Assembly (NCBI RefSeq): GCF_000619945.1
Contig: NZ_JHVC01000006.1
Span: 222,129-286,128, forward strand
Length of the DNA: 64,000 nucleotides
Source of the DNA: Clostridium lundense DSM 17049
GTDB lineage: Bacteria; Bacillota; Clostridia; Clostridiales; Clostridiaceae
Direction of reading: 5' to 3'
The notes under the pieces were generated by a model, which searched no databases, was not told the origin of the DNA, and saw only the letters and a program-made list of their open reading frames with translations. Each line of letters opens with the position of its first letter. Position 1 is the first letter of the stretch. Position numbers and translations under genes: made by a program. Below are positions 13,490-22,821 of the stretch, piece after piece.

Positions 13490-16102
13490 AACTCTTTTTA
13501 AATATTCTTCTGGTATATACTGAATTAAACGGCTTTCCCTTTTGCCACCTTCCCTTGAATATGTTAAAAACACTTCCTTTTTCCCTCTAGTCAATCCTAC
13601 ATAAAAAACTCTTTTTTCCTCACTTAAATCTTCATTCTTAATGGCATTATAGGTTGGAAAAATATAATCTTGGAGCCCTGCTAAAAACACATAGTCAAAT
13701 TCTCCACCCTTTCCCTGATGTATTGTTATAATTGGAATTCTAGCATGCTTTTTTAGCATTCTATCAATTTCTGAATTTGATAAAGCGGTTGTCTTTAAAA
13801 ATTCTGATAAAGCATATTTAGTTGATAAGCTACTATTATCTAATTCCTTAGCTATCAAATACAATTCTCTTACATTGTTAATTCTTTTAGGTTCAGTTTT
13901 ATAAACCTCTTTTATATTAGATAAAGCTACTATTTTTTCTATCAGTTCATAAGTTCTTCCTGTTTGGGCGCTCTCTGTTAATTTTAGATCTCCTTTATCT
14001 ATACTATCTTTTAAGAGCTTTATATGATTAGATATATTGCTGAATTTATCCAAATACTTACTGGAAATATTTATTCTCTCCGTACTTGTATTCTTTATTT
14101 TTTCTTCTACCATTTTTATCAAAATGTCTTTGGTAGCTAATACATCGTCCATAGCGTTATGACTTGATCTTACCTCTGTTTTGAATACATTGCTTAGAGT
14201 TTCCAATTTATGATTATGTAATTTGGGGTAAAATCTTCGAGCTATGTCTAATGTATCATAGTAATCAATAAATTGTGCCTTTTCCATACTTGCTCTATTA
14301 AGTTCACTATTTAAAATCCCTATATCATATCCTACATTGTGTCCAACTAGTAAAGCGCCTTTTATAAATTCTAGAAAATCCATTAATACTCTTCTTTTTT
14401 CTTCTCCATTCTGTTTTAAAAATTCATCACTAAATCCGTGTACCAATTGGGAATCCCCTACAGACTTTGATGGGATTAAAAATCTTTCAAAGCTGTCCAT
14501 TAACTCTCCTTTATAATTGATTTTAACTCCTGAAATTTGAACTATTTCATCTTCTAATATATTTACTCCTGTACTCTCTACATCGAATATGACTACATTA
14601 TTATCTTCTAATTCTTTTAATAACAATCCATAAAATTCACCATATTTATGTGTACTACTATCTATAAAATCTGTAAGTCTTACTCCTATATTCCTAAAAC
14701 TTTCACTTTCTATATTTTCTACAGTTTTATCTCCTATTCCACTTACAAATCTTTTTAAAATCCTTTTAAGACTATTATTATCAAATTTATTTTCTATTAA
14801 CTTTAAATAGGCTAGTACATCTTTTATTTCTTGTCTTCTAAAGAATTTAAATTGATCTATTAATAAAAAACTTAATCTATCCTTAGGAGAAAGTTTTTTA
14901 TTCAATTCTAAAAAAATATTACTTAAATTACTATTGATTCTATTATTACGAGTTAAAATTGCAACTTTAGATAAATCTTCTACTTCTAGTCTCTTTATTT
15001 CATTAAATATCCATTTTCCTTCTTCTTTTAAACTAGAGAAAGATTTTACTAATATCTTCTTTCCTTTATCTATACTCTTAGGACAGACTTTACCTTTATA
15101 TATACTATTTACTTCTTCTCCAAAAGCTCTTTCTAGAAATCCTGAAGACGCATTTAATAATATTTCTGTAGCTCTATAATTCTCATTGAAAAAAATAATA
15201 TTTGGATTAAAATTCTTTATATAATTATCTAATATTATTTCTGGCTTTGACCCTCTCCATCCATATATAGTTTGAAAATAGTCACCACACATAAGCACTG
15301 TATTCCCGGGAAATAATTTAGAGATAATATTATATTCTACTATACTTGTATCCTGTACCTCATCTATATGTATATATTTAAATGCTTTTCTCCATTTTTC
15401 TACTATATCTCTATCCTTAAAAAGTTCAAATACCTTTAGCATTAGATCATTAAAATCCAAGGCATGTCTTTCTAAAAGTGCTGAATTATACGCCTCTACT
15501 ATTAAGTATCCGTAGTTTCTTATGTATTCCATCAACTCATAATCAAATCTATTATTAATAGAACATATTTCTTTCATTTTATTAAAATTATACTTAATTA
15601 AATTATTTATTATTTCTTTATAATTAGCCTCACTATATATAAAACTATTTTCCTTAACAAAATTTATAAATCCTTGCAAAGAACTAGCATTAAAATTATA
15701 ATTATTAAGCTCATTTATCAGCTCCTTGCAATCCTCTTCATCATATATTATAAAATCTGAAGAAATATCTGTGTTCCTAGCTTCTGTTTTAATAATATGA
15801 AAACAAAAACTATGGAAGGTTTTAATAGTTATATTAGAAGCCTCTTTTCCTACAATAGCTTGTATCTTTTCCATCATTTCTTTGCAGCCTTTATTGGTAA
15901 AGGTTAAACAAAGTATTTCTTTCCCCTTACCCTTATCTAAACTTATAATATTACCTATTCTTAAGGATAAGGTTTTAGTTTTTCCTGTACCTGCTGGAGC
16001 AAGTAGTAAAATATTTTCTTCTAGACTATCTACAACTAATTTTTGATTTTCATTTAAACTATTATATTCTATTAAAAATTCTTCTCTATCTTTATTTAGC
16101 AT
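13487..16102 (-). CDS. UvrD/Rep-type DNA helicase with inserted DEDDh exonuclease domain
   Basis: 871 residues from the ATG at 16102, chosen because AAGGGAGAT lies 9 bases upstream (the frame extends to 16165 without a good site). Superfamily 1 motifs: Walker A APAGTGKT at 35-42, motif II DEVQD near 247, motif III GDYFQTIYGWRG near 273, IHQGKGGEFDYVF near 794 and YVGLTR near 834. Between helicase motifs, residues about 500-670, a complete proofreading-type exonuclease is inserted: FDVESTG (D and E) at 506, HNVGYD at 588 and HNAMDD at 648. All catalytic residues are present. Likely repair or recombination function. Start is 120 bases beyond the next terminator. Confidence 0.9.
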   Translation of the reverse strand: MLNKDREEFLIEYNSLNENQKLVVDSLEENILLLAPAGTGKTKTLSLRIGNIISLDKGKGKEILCLTFTNKGCKEMMEKIQAIVGKEASNITIKTFHSFCFHIIKTEARNTDISSDFIIYDEEDCKELINELNNYNFNASSLQGFINFVKENSFIYSEANYKEIINNLIKYNFNKMKEICSINNRFDYELMEYIRNYGYLIVEAYNSALLERHALDFNDLMLKVFELFKDRDIVEKWRKAFKYIHIDEVQDTSIVEYNIISKLFPGNTVLMCGDYFQTIYGWRGSKPEIILDNYIKNFNPNIIFFNENYRATEILLNASSGFLERAFGEEVNSIYKGKVCPKSIDKGKKILVKSFSSLKEEGKWIFNEIKRLEVEDLSKVAILTRNNRINSNLSNIFLELNKKLSPKDRLSFLLIDQFKFFRRQEIKDVLAYLKLIENKFDNNSLKRILKRFVSGIGDKTVENIESESFRNIGVRLTDFIDSSTHKYGEFYGLLLKELEDNNVVIFDVESTGVNILEDEIVQISGVKINYKGELMDSFERFLIPSKSVGDSQLVHGFSDEFLKQNGEEKRRVLMDFLEFIKGALLVGHNVGYDIGILNSELNRASMEKAQFIDYYDTLDIARRFYPKLHNHKLETLSNVFKTEVRSSHNAMDDVLATKDILIKMVEEKIKNTSTERINISSKYLDKFSNISNHIKLLKDSIDKGDLKLTESAQTGRTYELIEKIVALSNIKEVYKTEPKRINNVRELYLIAKELDNSSLSTKYALSEFLKTTALSNSEIDRMLKKHARIPIITIHQGKGGEFDYVFLAGLQDYIFPTYNAIKNEDLSEEKRVFYVGLTRGKKEVFLTYSREGGKRESRLIQYIPEEYLKRV

Positions 16103-16248
16103 ATCTATAGTATCTCCCTTTTTATAATTCCTTGCATTTGGATTCATATGACAATTATACCCCATTAATATACATTTTCAAATTCAGTGTAAATCAATCC
16201 ATTTGTTAGCTTTTCTTTATGTGAAAATTTATTTTTTTATAAAATATA

Positions 16249-16283
16249 AAATCTCCAAACCTAAATATAGGTATTGGAGATTT
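16249..16283 (-). terminator. Terminator of the MATE gene
   Basis: AAATCTCCAA and TTGGAGATTT pair perfectly, with the additional inner pair CCTA/TAGG, directly downstream of the MATE stop codon on the reverse strand. Confidence 0.8.
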
Positions 16284-16285
16284 TA

Positions 16286-17692
16286 TTAATTGTTATTATT
16301 ATTTTCTAAATGAACTTTAAGTTCTATTTTTTCATCCTTTTCTTCATTATTTTGACTATCATTTAACTTCTTCATATCCCTATATAAAAAAGTTGCAGTT
16401 ATCATTGATGATAAAACGTCAGCAATAGGACCAGCCATCCATACTCCATCTAATTTAAAAAGTGGTGGAAGTATAATTAACATTGGTATAAGAAGTATAA
16501 CTTGTCTAGAAAGACTTAGAAATATAGCTATTTTAGCCTTTCCTATAGCTTGGAAATAGTTAGAACTTATTACCTGAAACCCTATTATAGGTAATACTAT
16601 CATATCTATCCTTATTCCATGTGCTCCTATTGCAATGAGCTCAGCATCCTTTTTATTAAATATGCTTATTAAAAATTCAGGGAAACACTGTATTACTATA
16701 AATCCTACTGTAGCAATAGTAACTCCCGCAATTACTGCAAGTTTTAAGGTTTTTTTAACCCTATCATACTGCTTTGCCCCATAATTATATCCTATTATTG
16801 GTTGAGCACCTTGATTTATACCAAACATAGGCATAAAGAATAGCATAATTATACTATTTATAATTCCCATAGCTCCTACTGCTAGGTCTCCACCATATTT
16901 GATTAAATTATTGTTATATAAGGTTGTAACTATACTTGCTGCAAGCTGCATAAAGAAAGGTGACATTCCAATTGAAAATATAGTTTTTACAGTAGTTATG
17001 TTTAATTGTAAATTCTCTTTTTTAAATTTTAATGTACTTTTATTGCTAAAGAAATAATATAAAACCCATATTGAAGATACCGCTTGAGATATAATAGTTG
17101 CTATAGCAGCTCCTTCAACTCCCATATGAAATACAAATATAAGTATAGGATCTAAAATAGTATTAATTATAGCACCTATTAGCATAGTTGCCATAGCAAT
17201 TTTAGGATTACCTTCTGAACGTATAATATTGTTCATACCAAAACCTATATTTTGAAGTATGGCTCCTCCTATTATATACTTCATATAACTTCTAGCATAT
17301 GGCAAAGTCTCTGTACTAGCACCAAATATTTTTAATATCTCATCTAAAAATATTGTTCCTACTATACTTATAATTAAAGATATAATTACAGTCAATGCTA
17401 AAGCATTACCTAATATTTTTTCTGCTTCATCCTTCTTCTTCTCTCCAAGCTTTATAGAAACCATAGTAGAAGAACCTATACCTATTAGCATTCCAAATGC
17501 CATATTTATTATAGAAAGCGGAAAACCTACAGCTATACCTGATATAGCTAAAGAGCCTACACCTCTTCCTATAAATATTCTATCTACCATATTATATAAT
17601 GCATTAACTAACATTCCTACAATAGCAGGTATAGAAAATTTCAATAGTAATTTTCCAATCTTCTCTTCTCCCAATTGTTTTGATCTATCCAT
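16286..17692 (-). CDS. MATE-family multidrug efflux transporter
   Basis: 468 residues with about twelve hydrophobic segments in two similar halves. The start LGEEKIGKLLLKFSIPAIVG(M) and NALYNMVDRIFIGRGVGSLA are hallmark MATE sequences. Exports cationic compounds in exchange for Na+ or H+ across the cell membrane. The C-terminal 25 residues are charged and cytosolic. Monocistronic with its own terminator. Substrate cannot be told from sequence. Confidence 0.92.
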   Translation of the reverse strand: MDRSKQLGEEKIGKLLLKFSIPAIVGMLVNALYNMVDRIFIGRGVGSLAISGIAVGFPLSIINMAFGMLIGIGSSTMVSIKLGEKKKDEAEKILGNALALTVIISLIISIVGTIFLDEILKIFGASTETLPYARSYMKYIIGGAILQNIGFGMNNIIRSEGNPKIAMATMLIGAIINTILDPILIFVFHMGVEGAAIATIISQAVSSIWVLYYFFSNKSTLKFKKENLQLNITTVKTIFSIGMSPFFMQLAASIVTTLYNNNLIKYGGDLAVGAMGIINSIIMLFFMPMFGINQGAQPIIGYNYGAKQYDRVKKTLKLAVIAGVTIATVGFIVIQCFPEFLISIFNKKDAELIAIGAHGIRIDMIVLPIIGFQVISSNYFQAIGKAKIAIFLSLSRQVILLIPMLIILPPLFKLDGVWMAGPIADVLSSMITATFLYRDMKKLNDSQNNEEKDEKIELKVHLENNNNN

Positions 17693-18131
17693 TTCTCATC
17701 CCCCTTACTAATTTAAAAAATTACAAAGTAATTTTTTTAGTTGACAGTTGACAGAGTACAATTGACAGTTAAAGATGCTTTTCCTCCTAGAAAAGCTTTA
17801 AATAGAATTTTTTAAAATAATAAATAAAAAAGAATAAATGTGGAATTTATTAAGTTAAAATTTTTTCGTAATGACAATGGAGAAAAATTATCCTTATCTG
17901 TAACCTGTTCTCTGTGCTCTATTATCTAAAAATATTGCGAAGCAATATTTTAAAATGCGTAATCATTTCATTATATACAAAATGAAACCATTTTTCAATG
18001 ATAAAAATATTTAAAATCTCATTTTATATGTTAATTTTCAGTATAACTCTCAATTTTTTCTAAAGTATTACCAATAAAATATGCAAAGCAATTACTATAA
18101 CTTGTAATCACCTTGCATCACATTTATACTT
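17693..18131. other. Intergenic region with a MITE-like repeat
   Basis: About 440 AT-rich bases without a gene. Bases about 17738-17945 carry a dispersed repeat: the end near 17741-17775 (GACAGTTGACAGAGTACAAT, then TGACAGTTAAAGAT) matches, in inverse orientation, bases 44233-44272. The other end (CTCTGTGCTCTATTATCTAA, 17919-17938) has counterparts at about 44136 and 53364. The rest shows nothing I can name. Confidence 0.55.
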
Positions 18132-19868
18132 CTAAACCTTGAACTTTTCTACTATTTCATTTAAACCTTGACCCATCTTAGATTGATCTTGTGCTATTTC
18201 TGCCACTTGTATCATGCCCTCAGTAGTTACCTTTACATTTTCAAGTACTATTCCAGATTGCTCAGAAACATTTTCTGCCCCTTTAGATATATTTTCAATA
18301 ACTGCACTTACTTGACCTATATTTGCACTAATTTCTTCTGTCATAGCAGCTAATTCTTCTGATAACTTGCTAACATAGTCAGCATCTTTATAGTATTGTT
18401 CTCCCGCCTCAATAAATTTTTTAAACTGACTAGATATATTTTCATTCATAAATTTTAATATTTCGTTACTATTATTTGAAATATCTAGAAATGCATTCTG
18501 CACTTGAACTATGATATTTTTAATTTCCTTAACTGCATCAGCTGATTGTTCTGCAAGCTTTTTAACTTCATCTGCAACTACTGCAAATCCTTTACCATTC
18601 TCGCCCGCCCTTGCTGCCTCTATAGTTGCATTAAGTGCTAAAAGATTAGTTTGACTTGCTATATCTGATATAGTATCAGCAATAACTTTAACTTTTTCAA
18701 CAATCTTTCCCTTCTCAATAGCACATAATATTCCCTGTTCTTTTTCACGGTATATCCTTTTAGTTTCACTAAATGCATCTTCACTGCTTATTTTAACTTC
18801 ACTAGCTCTATTCTTGAATTCATTAGAAGTATTACTACCATCAGTTGCTTTTTTAGCAAGATCTTCAACAGCTAAGTTTATTTCCTCAACAGATGCTAAT
18901 AATTCCTGCCTTGAAGCGCTTAAATTTTCATTTTCCTTTGTTATTTCTTGTATAGATTTATCTATACCTTCAAGCTGTGCTGCCATTTCTTCTGTAGCTG
19001 CCGAAAGCTCCTCACTTCCTCCATTTAAATATTTTATACTATTTAGCATTTCTTTTATTATTGTTATAAACTCTTTTTGCAACTTATTTAAGCTTTGGCT
19101 TAAATCTCCTATTTCATTTTCATATCCTAGTAAAGCTATTTCATTCTTATAATCTTCATAAAAAGCTAAATCATATTGAGACAATCTTTTTAGTATATTT
19201 GATACTGTTTTTATTGGTGTTAATATTACCTTTATTATAATTATACTAAAAGCTATTACTAGCAGAAACCCTAGCATTATAAATAAAATAATCATTCTAC
19301 TAACTAATATATACTCTTTATCATTATTATTATCCTGTTGCATTGCTACATTATCATTAATTTTAACCAATGTCTCAATTTCACTTATTACTTTTTCTCC
19401 ACCACTTATTAATTCTGGTATTGCTTTTATAGCCTCTTCATTATTTCCAGATTGAACATTACTTATTATTTTAACATTTATAACATTTCTCCATTCTTCC
19501 AAGTATACTTTAAATTTATTAAAAGCTAATTTTTCTTCAGTTCCCCAATCAAAAGGTATATCCTCGTATTCTTTTATGAGCCTATCATCTTTGTCTATAG
19601 TATCTTGTATTAACTTAATTAACTCACTTTGTTTTTTCTTATCTTTTTCATATATAAATAAATTTACATTAGCTCTTATTTCATGTAAATTGCTTCTCAC
19701 TGTTGATATAATTTCTGTTGACTTAAGGTTATTATGATATATTAAACTTGCGTTTTTATTAATGACTCTTGTACTTTTAATTCCTATAAATCCAGCTAAA
19801 CTTATAACAAATACTATAAATAATAATATTATTATAATTAACTTCTTAATTTTAACATTCTTTAACAT
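18132..19868 (-). CDS. Methyl-accepting chemotaxis protein
   Basis: 578 residues. An N-terminal membrane helix (residues 10-27) is followed by an outer four-helix-bundle-type sensor (about 30-185), a second membrane helix (190-213), HAMP, and a long cytoplasmic coiled coil. The invariant hairpin tip reads ASQTNLLALNATIEAARAGE with GKGFAVVADEVKKLAEQ after it, where CheA/CheW bind. It senses an unknown ligand outside the cell and controls the flagellar motor. Transcribed alone. Confidence 0.95.
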   Translation of the reverse strand: MLKNVKIKKLIIIILLFIVFVISLAGFIGIKSTRVINKNASLIYHNNLKSTEIISTVRSNLHEIRANVNLFIYEKDKKKQSELIKLIQDTIDKDDRLIKEYEDIPFDWGTEEKLAFNKFKVYLEEWRNVINVKIISNVQSGNNEEAIKAIPELISGGEKVISEIETLVKINDNVAMQQDNNNDKEYILVSRMIILFIMLGFLLVIAFSIIIIKVILTPIKTVSNILKRLSQYDLAFYEDYKNEIALLGYENEIGDLSQSLNKLQKEFITIIKEMLNSIKYLNGGSEELSAATEEMAAQLEGIDKSIQEITKENENLSASRQELLASVEEINLAVEDLAKKATDGSNTSNEFKNRASEVKISSEDAFSETKRIYREKEQGILCAIEKGKIVEKVKVIADTISDIASQTNLLALNATIEAARAGENGKGFAVVADEVKKLAEQSADAVKEIKNIIVQVQNAFLDISNNSNEILKFMNENISSQFKKFIEAGEQYYKDADYVSKLSEELAAMTEEISANIGQVSAVIENISKGAENVSEQSGIVLENVKVTTEGMIQVAEIAQDQSKMGQGLNEIVEKFKV

Positions 19869-19994
19869 TAATTAACCCCTCTTTTCTCTAAAAGCTTTAA
19901 CTAGAATTTATTCTAATAATATAATATTCACTTTAGTAAAAATTGCCTTAGAGAAAAGATTATAAGTAAACTTCTAATTAATCTGAAATTCTTA

Positions 19995-21266
19995 TTAAAC
20001 TATTGATGCTAAAAGTAATAACTCTTCATTATCATTATATATTTTATCAAACTGTGAAATAGGAAGAGGATTTTTACCTTTACCTACTTCTATTGTATAT
20101 CCTGGTCTTCTATATTCTTCTATAAACCAATCCTTATAACCTGCGTATGCAGTTATACCAGCTGCCTCTGCTAAACTATATCCACTAACTTTGGAGAATA
20201 ATTCCCCAATTCTTCTTGAATCAGGTGGAGTTATACCATCATATTGCCAATATATAACTTCTCCTTGACTATGATATGCAAGAACCAATCTAAAATTATG
20301 ATCTCTAGTAAATTTCACTACAGTTTGGGTTTCAGGTTCTGATTCAGGATAAGGTCCTGAATATCTAGTAGGCCCTGGTCCATAAACTCCATACATTTTT
20401 TCTGCCTCTTTTGATTTTTGCCATGAAGCATTATAATTATGATTTAAATCTACTCCCCTATTGTTAGCCTCCCAATCCTTTGAGAAATCAGTACTTCCTT
20501 TATTCCATACTATAAGTTGATCATAGTATGGATTGTCTTTACTAAGGCCATTTAACACTAAATCCACTCCATCAGGATTTACCATAGGCATTATATAAAT
20601 ACTGCTCCTGCTCCATATATCAGCTACATCATATCCCCTCATCTTTCTTCCCAAGGCATAGTTATTAGCAAAGTTTTCTGCGAACTTCATTAAAAGAGGC
20701 GAAGTTATCCATTCTAATGCATGATGAGCAGCATTATAAAAAACCTGATTAGGTCCAACACCAAGTTTTAAATAATATAAATTTTTTCCCAAAACACTTT
20801 TTCCTGCTACCCCAACAGTAATGAAAGGATATCTAGTTTTTAATCCTTCTATATCTCTCCTTAAAACATCGTAAGTATAATTAATATCTGTTTGTACCAC
20901 ATCTATACCATAAGGCACTATAATTCTTTGTCCTGGTTGAATATCAAAAGGTTCTATACCAGGATTGGCTATCAATATTTTATAAACTTGTGTATAATAT
21001 TTTTTAGCTATATTATATAATGTATCTCCTGGTCTTATAGTATAAGTATCATATCCTATTAAAAGCCTTTCTAAGATTCTATAGGTATCTGGACCAATAA
21101 CACCATCTGGATTTAATCCATTATTCTTTTGAAACTGTCTTACTGCATTTTCTGTTTTAGCTCCATAGACACCATCAACGGGTCCTGGATCGTAACCTAT
21201 CTTTTTTAATACTGATTGTATCTCCATTACATCTGATCCTTTAGAACCTAGTTTTAAAATTCTCAT
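19995..21266 (-). CDS. Peptidoglycan peptidase: PG-binding + LysM + M14 zinc carboxypeptidase domain
   Basis: I take the ATG at 21266 (MRILKLGSKGSDV) as start since GGTAGGG precedes it. The frame extends to a TTG at 21365 with no ribosome site, which would add a membrane segment. From the N-terminus: a peptidoglycan-binding domain (LQ/QFQKNNGLNPDGVIGPDT), a LysM (YTIRPGDTLYNIAKKYY, to IIVPYG) and an M14 peptidase with HxxE zinc residues (HHALEW), a third His in LAYHSQGE and catalytic Glu in YTIEVGKG. Similar to gamma-D-glutamyl-diaminopimelate endopeptidase I of sporulating bacilli. Likely acts on spore or cell-wall peptide stems. Confidence 0.88.
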   Translation of the reverse strand: MRILKLGSKGSDVMEIQSVLKKIGYDPGPVDGVYGAKTENAVRQFQKNNGLNPDGVIGPDTYRILERLLIGYDTYTIRPGDTLYNIAKKYYTQVYKILIANPGIEPFDIQPGQRIIVPYGIDVVQTDINYTYDVLRRDIEGLKTRYPFITVGVAGKSVLGKNLYYLKLGVGPNQVFYNAAHHALEWITSPLLMKFAENFANNYALGRKMRGYDVADIWSRSSIYIMPMVNPDGVDLVLNGLSKDNPYYDQLIVWNKGSTDFSKDWEANNRGVDLNHNYNASWQKSKEAEKMYGVYGPGPTRYSGPYPESEPETQTVVKFTRDHNFRLVLAYHSQGEVIYWQYDGITPPDSRRIGELFSKVSGYSLAEAAGITAYAGYKDWFIEEYRRPGYTIEVGKGKNPLPISQFDKIYNDNEELLLLASIV

Positions 21267-21428
21267 AAACCCTACCAACAATAAATATATTATTATCACT
21301 AATATTTTATTTATATAATTCATATATGTGATTAAAATAGATACCGTTTTGTAACTATTTTTCAATAAAAATGTACTACAATACTTTTGTATAGTATAGT
21401 ATAATAAAATTCAGCTGGAGGTATAATC

Positions 21429-22274
21429 ATGAAAAGACGAAAAAAAAATCACAAAAAAAAACCAACCTTTTTACTAATAATATTTACAATACTCATATTT
21501 GCTATAGGCATACCAATTAAAAAATTTATTACTAATAAATATAACTTAGCAAAAAGCTCAGCAGCTTATGCTACCACAAAGAATACTCATGATGATAAGT
21601 CTACTTCACCTAATACTACTTCAAAAGAAGGTAATAACAAAGACAATAAAGTTGTAAAAAATGAAACAAATAAAAACAATATAGATACCTCTAACAATAA
21701 ATCTACCAATTCTATTGTTAATACTAATACCCCTGTAAAAGATAGATCTTTTTTTAATAACTCAGTATTTCTTGGTGATTCTATAACAGAGGGTATGTCG
21801 TTTTATGAAGTTTTAGATGAATCACATGTAGTAGCTAAAAAAGGACTAACTGTCTTTAAAGCTGAAAAAGAACTTGCCAAAGTAATGAATTTAAATCCCA
21901 AAAATATTTATATATTATTGGGAAATAATGATTTATTTGAAGAAACACTTACAAGCAAGCAATTTATAACTGAATATACTAAAATGGTAAAAACATTAAG
22001 AAAAAGCTTGCCACAATCAAATATTTACATTTTATCGATTTTACCAGTTACATCAAAAGCTGAAAAAGAAAATCCTTTTCTTAATAACCATCGTATAGAT
22101 GACTTTAACAATACTATTAAAAATATGGCAAAAGATCTAAACGTAACTTACATTGATATAAAACCTGTATTAAACAATAGTGAACAATTGTATGAACCAG
22201 ATGGAATACATTTTAAATGTGATTTTTATAATCTACTATTAAATTATTTAATAAACTATCTAAAAAATAATTAA
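21429..22274 (+). CDS. Membrane-anchored SGNH/GDSL hydrolase
   Basis: 281 residues. A basic N-terminus and membrane helix (13-30) are followed by a Ser/Thr/Asn/Lys-rich linker (45-105) and an SGNH domain: block I FLGDSITEGM with Ser118, block III GNND at 165-168, and block V DGIH with Asp258 and His261. It should act outside the membrane as an O-acyl esterase or acetyl transferase. First gene of a four-gene rightward cassette with DUF4358, MBOAT and DHHW genes, which together suggest acetylation of an envelope polymer. Strong GGAGGT site before ATG. Confidence 0.85.
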   Translation: MKRRKKNHKKKPTFLLIIFTILIFAIGIPIKKFITNKYNLAKSSAAYATTKNTHDDKSTSPNTTSKEGNNKDNKVVKNETNKNNIDTSNNKSTNSIVNTNTPVKDRSFFNNSVFLGDSITEGMSFYEVLDESHVVAKKGLTVFKAEKELAKVMNLNPKNIYILLGNNDLFEETLTSKQFITEYTKMVKTLRKSLPQSNIYILSILPVTSKAEKENPFLNNHRIDDFNNTIKNMAKDLNVTYIDIKPVLNNSEQLYEPDGIHFKCDFYNLLLNYLINYLKNN

Positions 22275-22303
22275 ATTAATTATGTGAGGGAGCCTGATGT
22301 AAA

Positions 22304-22801
22304 ATGATAAACTACTTAAAAAAAATAACTAAACCTACTTTATTATGTATGTTTTTAATCCTACTTACTGTAGGAACATTATTTGGATGTTCTTCTAAAA
22401 AGTCTGCTGCTAAAAATCCTTCTGTTAAAGAAATAAGCGAAAAAATTGAACAAGCTATTGATATATCTAATATGAAAACAGGAGATAGTGCTAAACTACA
22501 AAAGTTATATAAAATAGACTCAAAAGATCTAGAAGAGTTTGCTATTTATGCCCCTACTTCAAATATCAAAGCTGATGAATTGCTAATATTAAAAGTAAAA
22601 GATGCAAATAAATTAAATGAAATTAAAGACAAAATATCTAAAAGGGTTGAAAATCAAGGTACTAGCTTTAAAGATTATCTTCCTAATGAATATGCATTAA
22701 TAGAAAAACATGTATTAAAAGTAAATGGAAACTATATTATTTTAGCAATATCAAAGGACTCTGAAAAAATCGAAAAAATATTTGATGAATCTTTTAAATA
22801 A
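22304..22801 (+). CDS. DUF4358 lipoprotein
   Basis: 165 residues. A signal peptide ends in a lipobox (GTLFGC, lipid-modified Cys at 29). The mature part fits DUF4358: ISEKIEQAIDISNMKTGDSAKLQKLYKI and the regular ADELLILKVKDANKLNEIKDKI. Members occur beside MBOAT/DHHW genes in clostridia, but their function is unknown. It is 29 bases after the SGNH gene, with a GAGGGAG site, and 20 bases before the MBOAT gene. Confidence 0.82.
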   Translation: MINYLKKITKPTLLCMFLILLTVGTLFGCSSKKSAAKNPSVKEISEKIEQAIDISNMKTGDSAKLQKLYKIDSKDLEEFAIYAPTSNIKADELLILKVKDANKLNEIKDKISKRVENQGTSFKDYLPNEYALIEKHVLKVNGNYIILAISKDSEKIEKIFDESFK

Positions 22802-22821
22802 CATGTTAGGGGGAGGCCATC

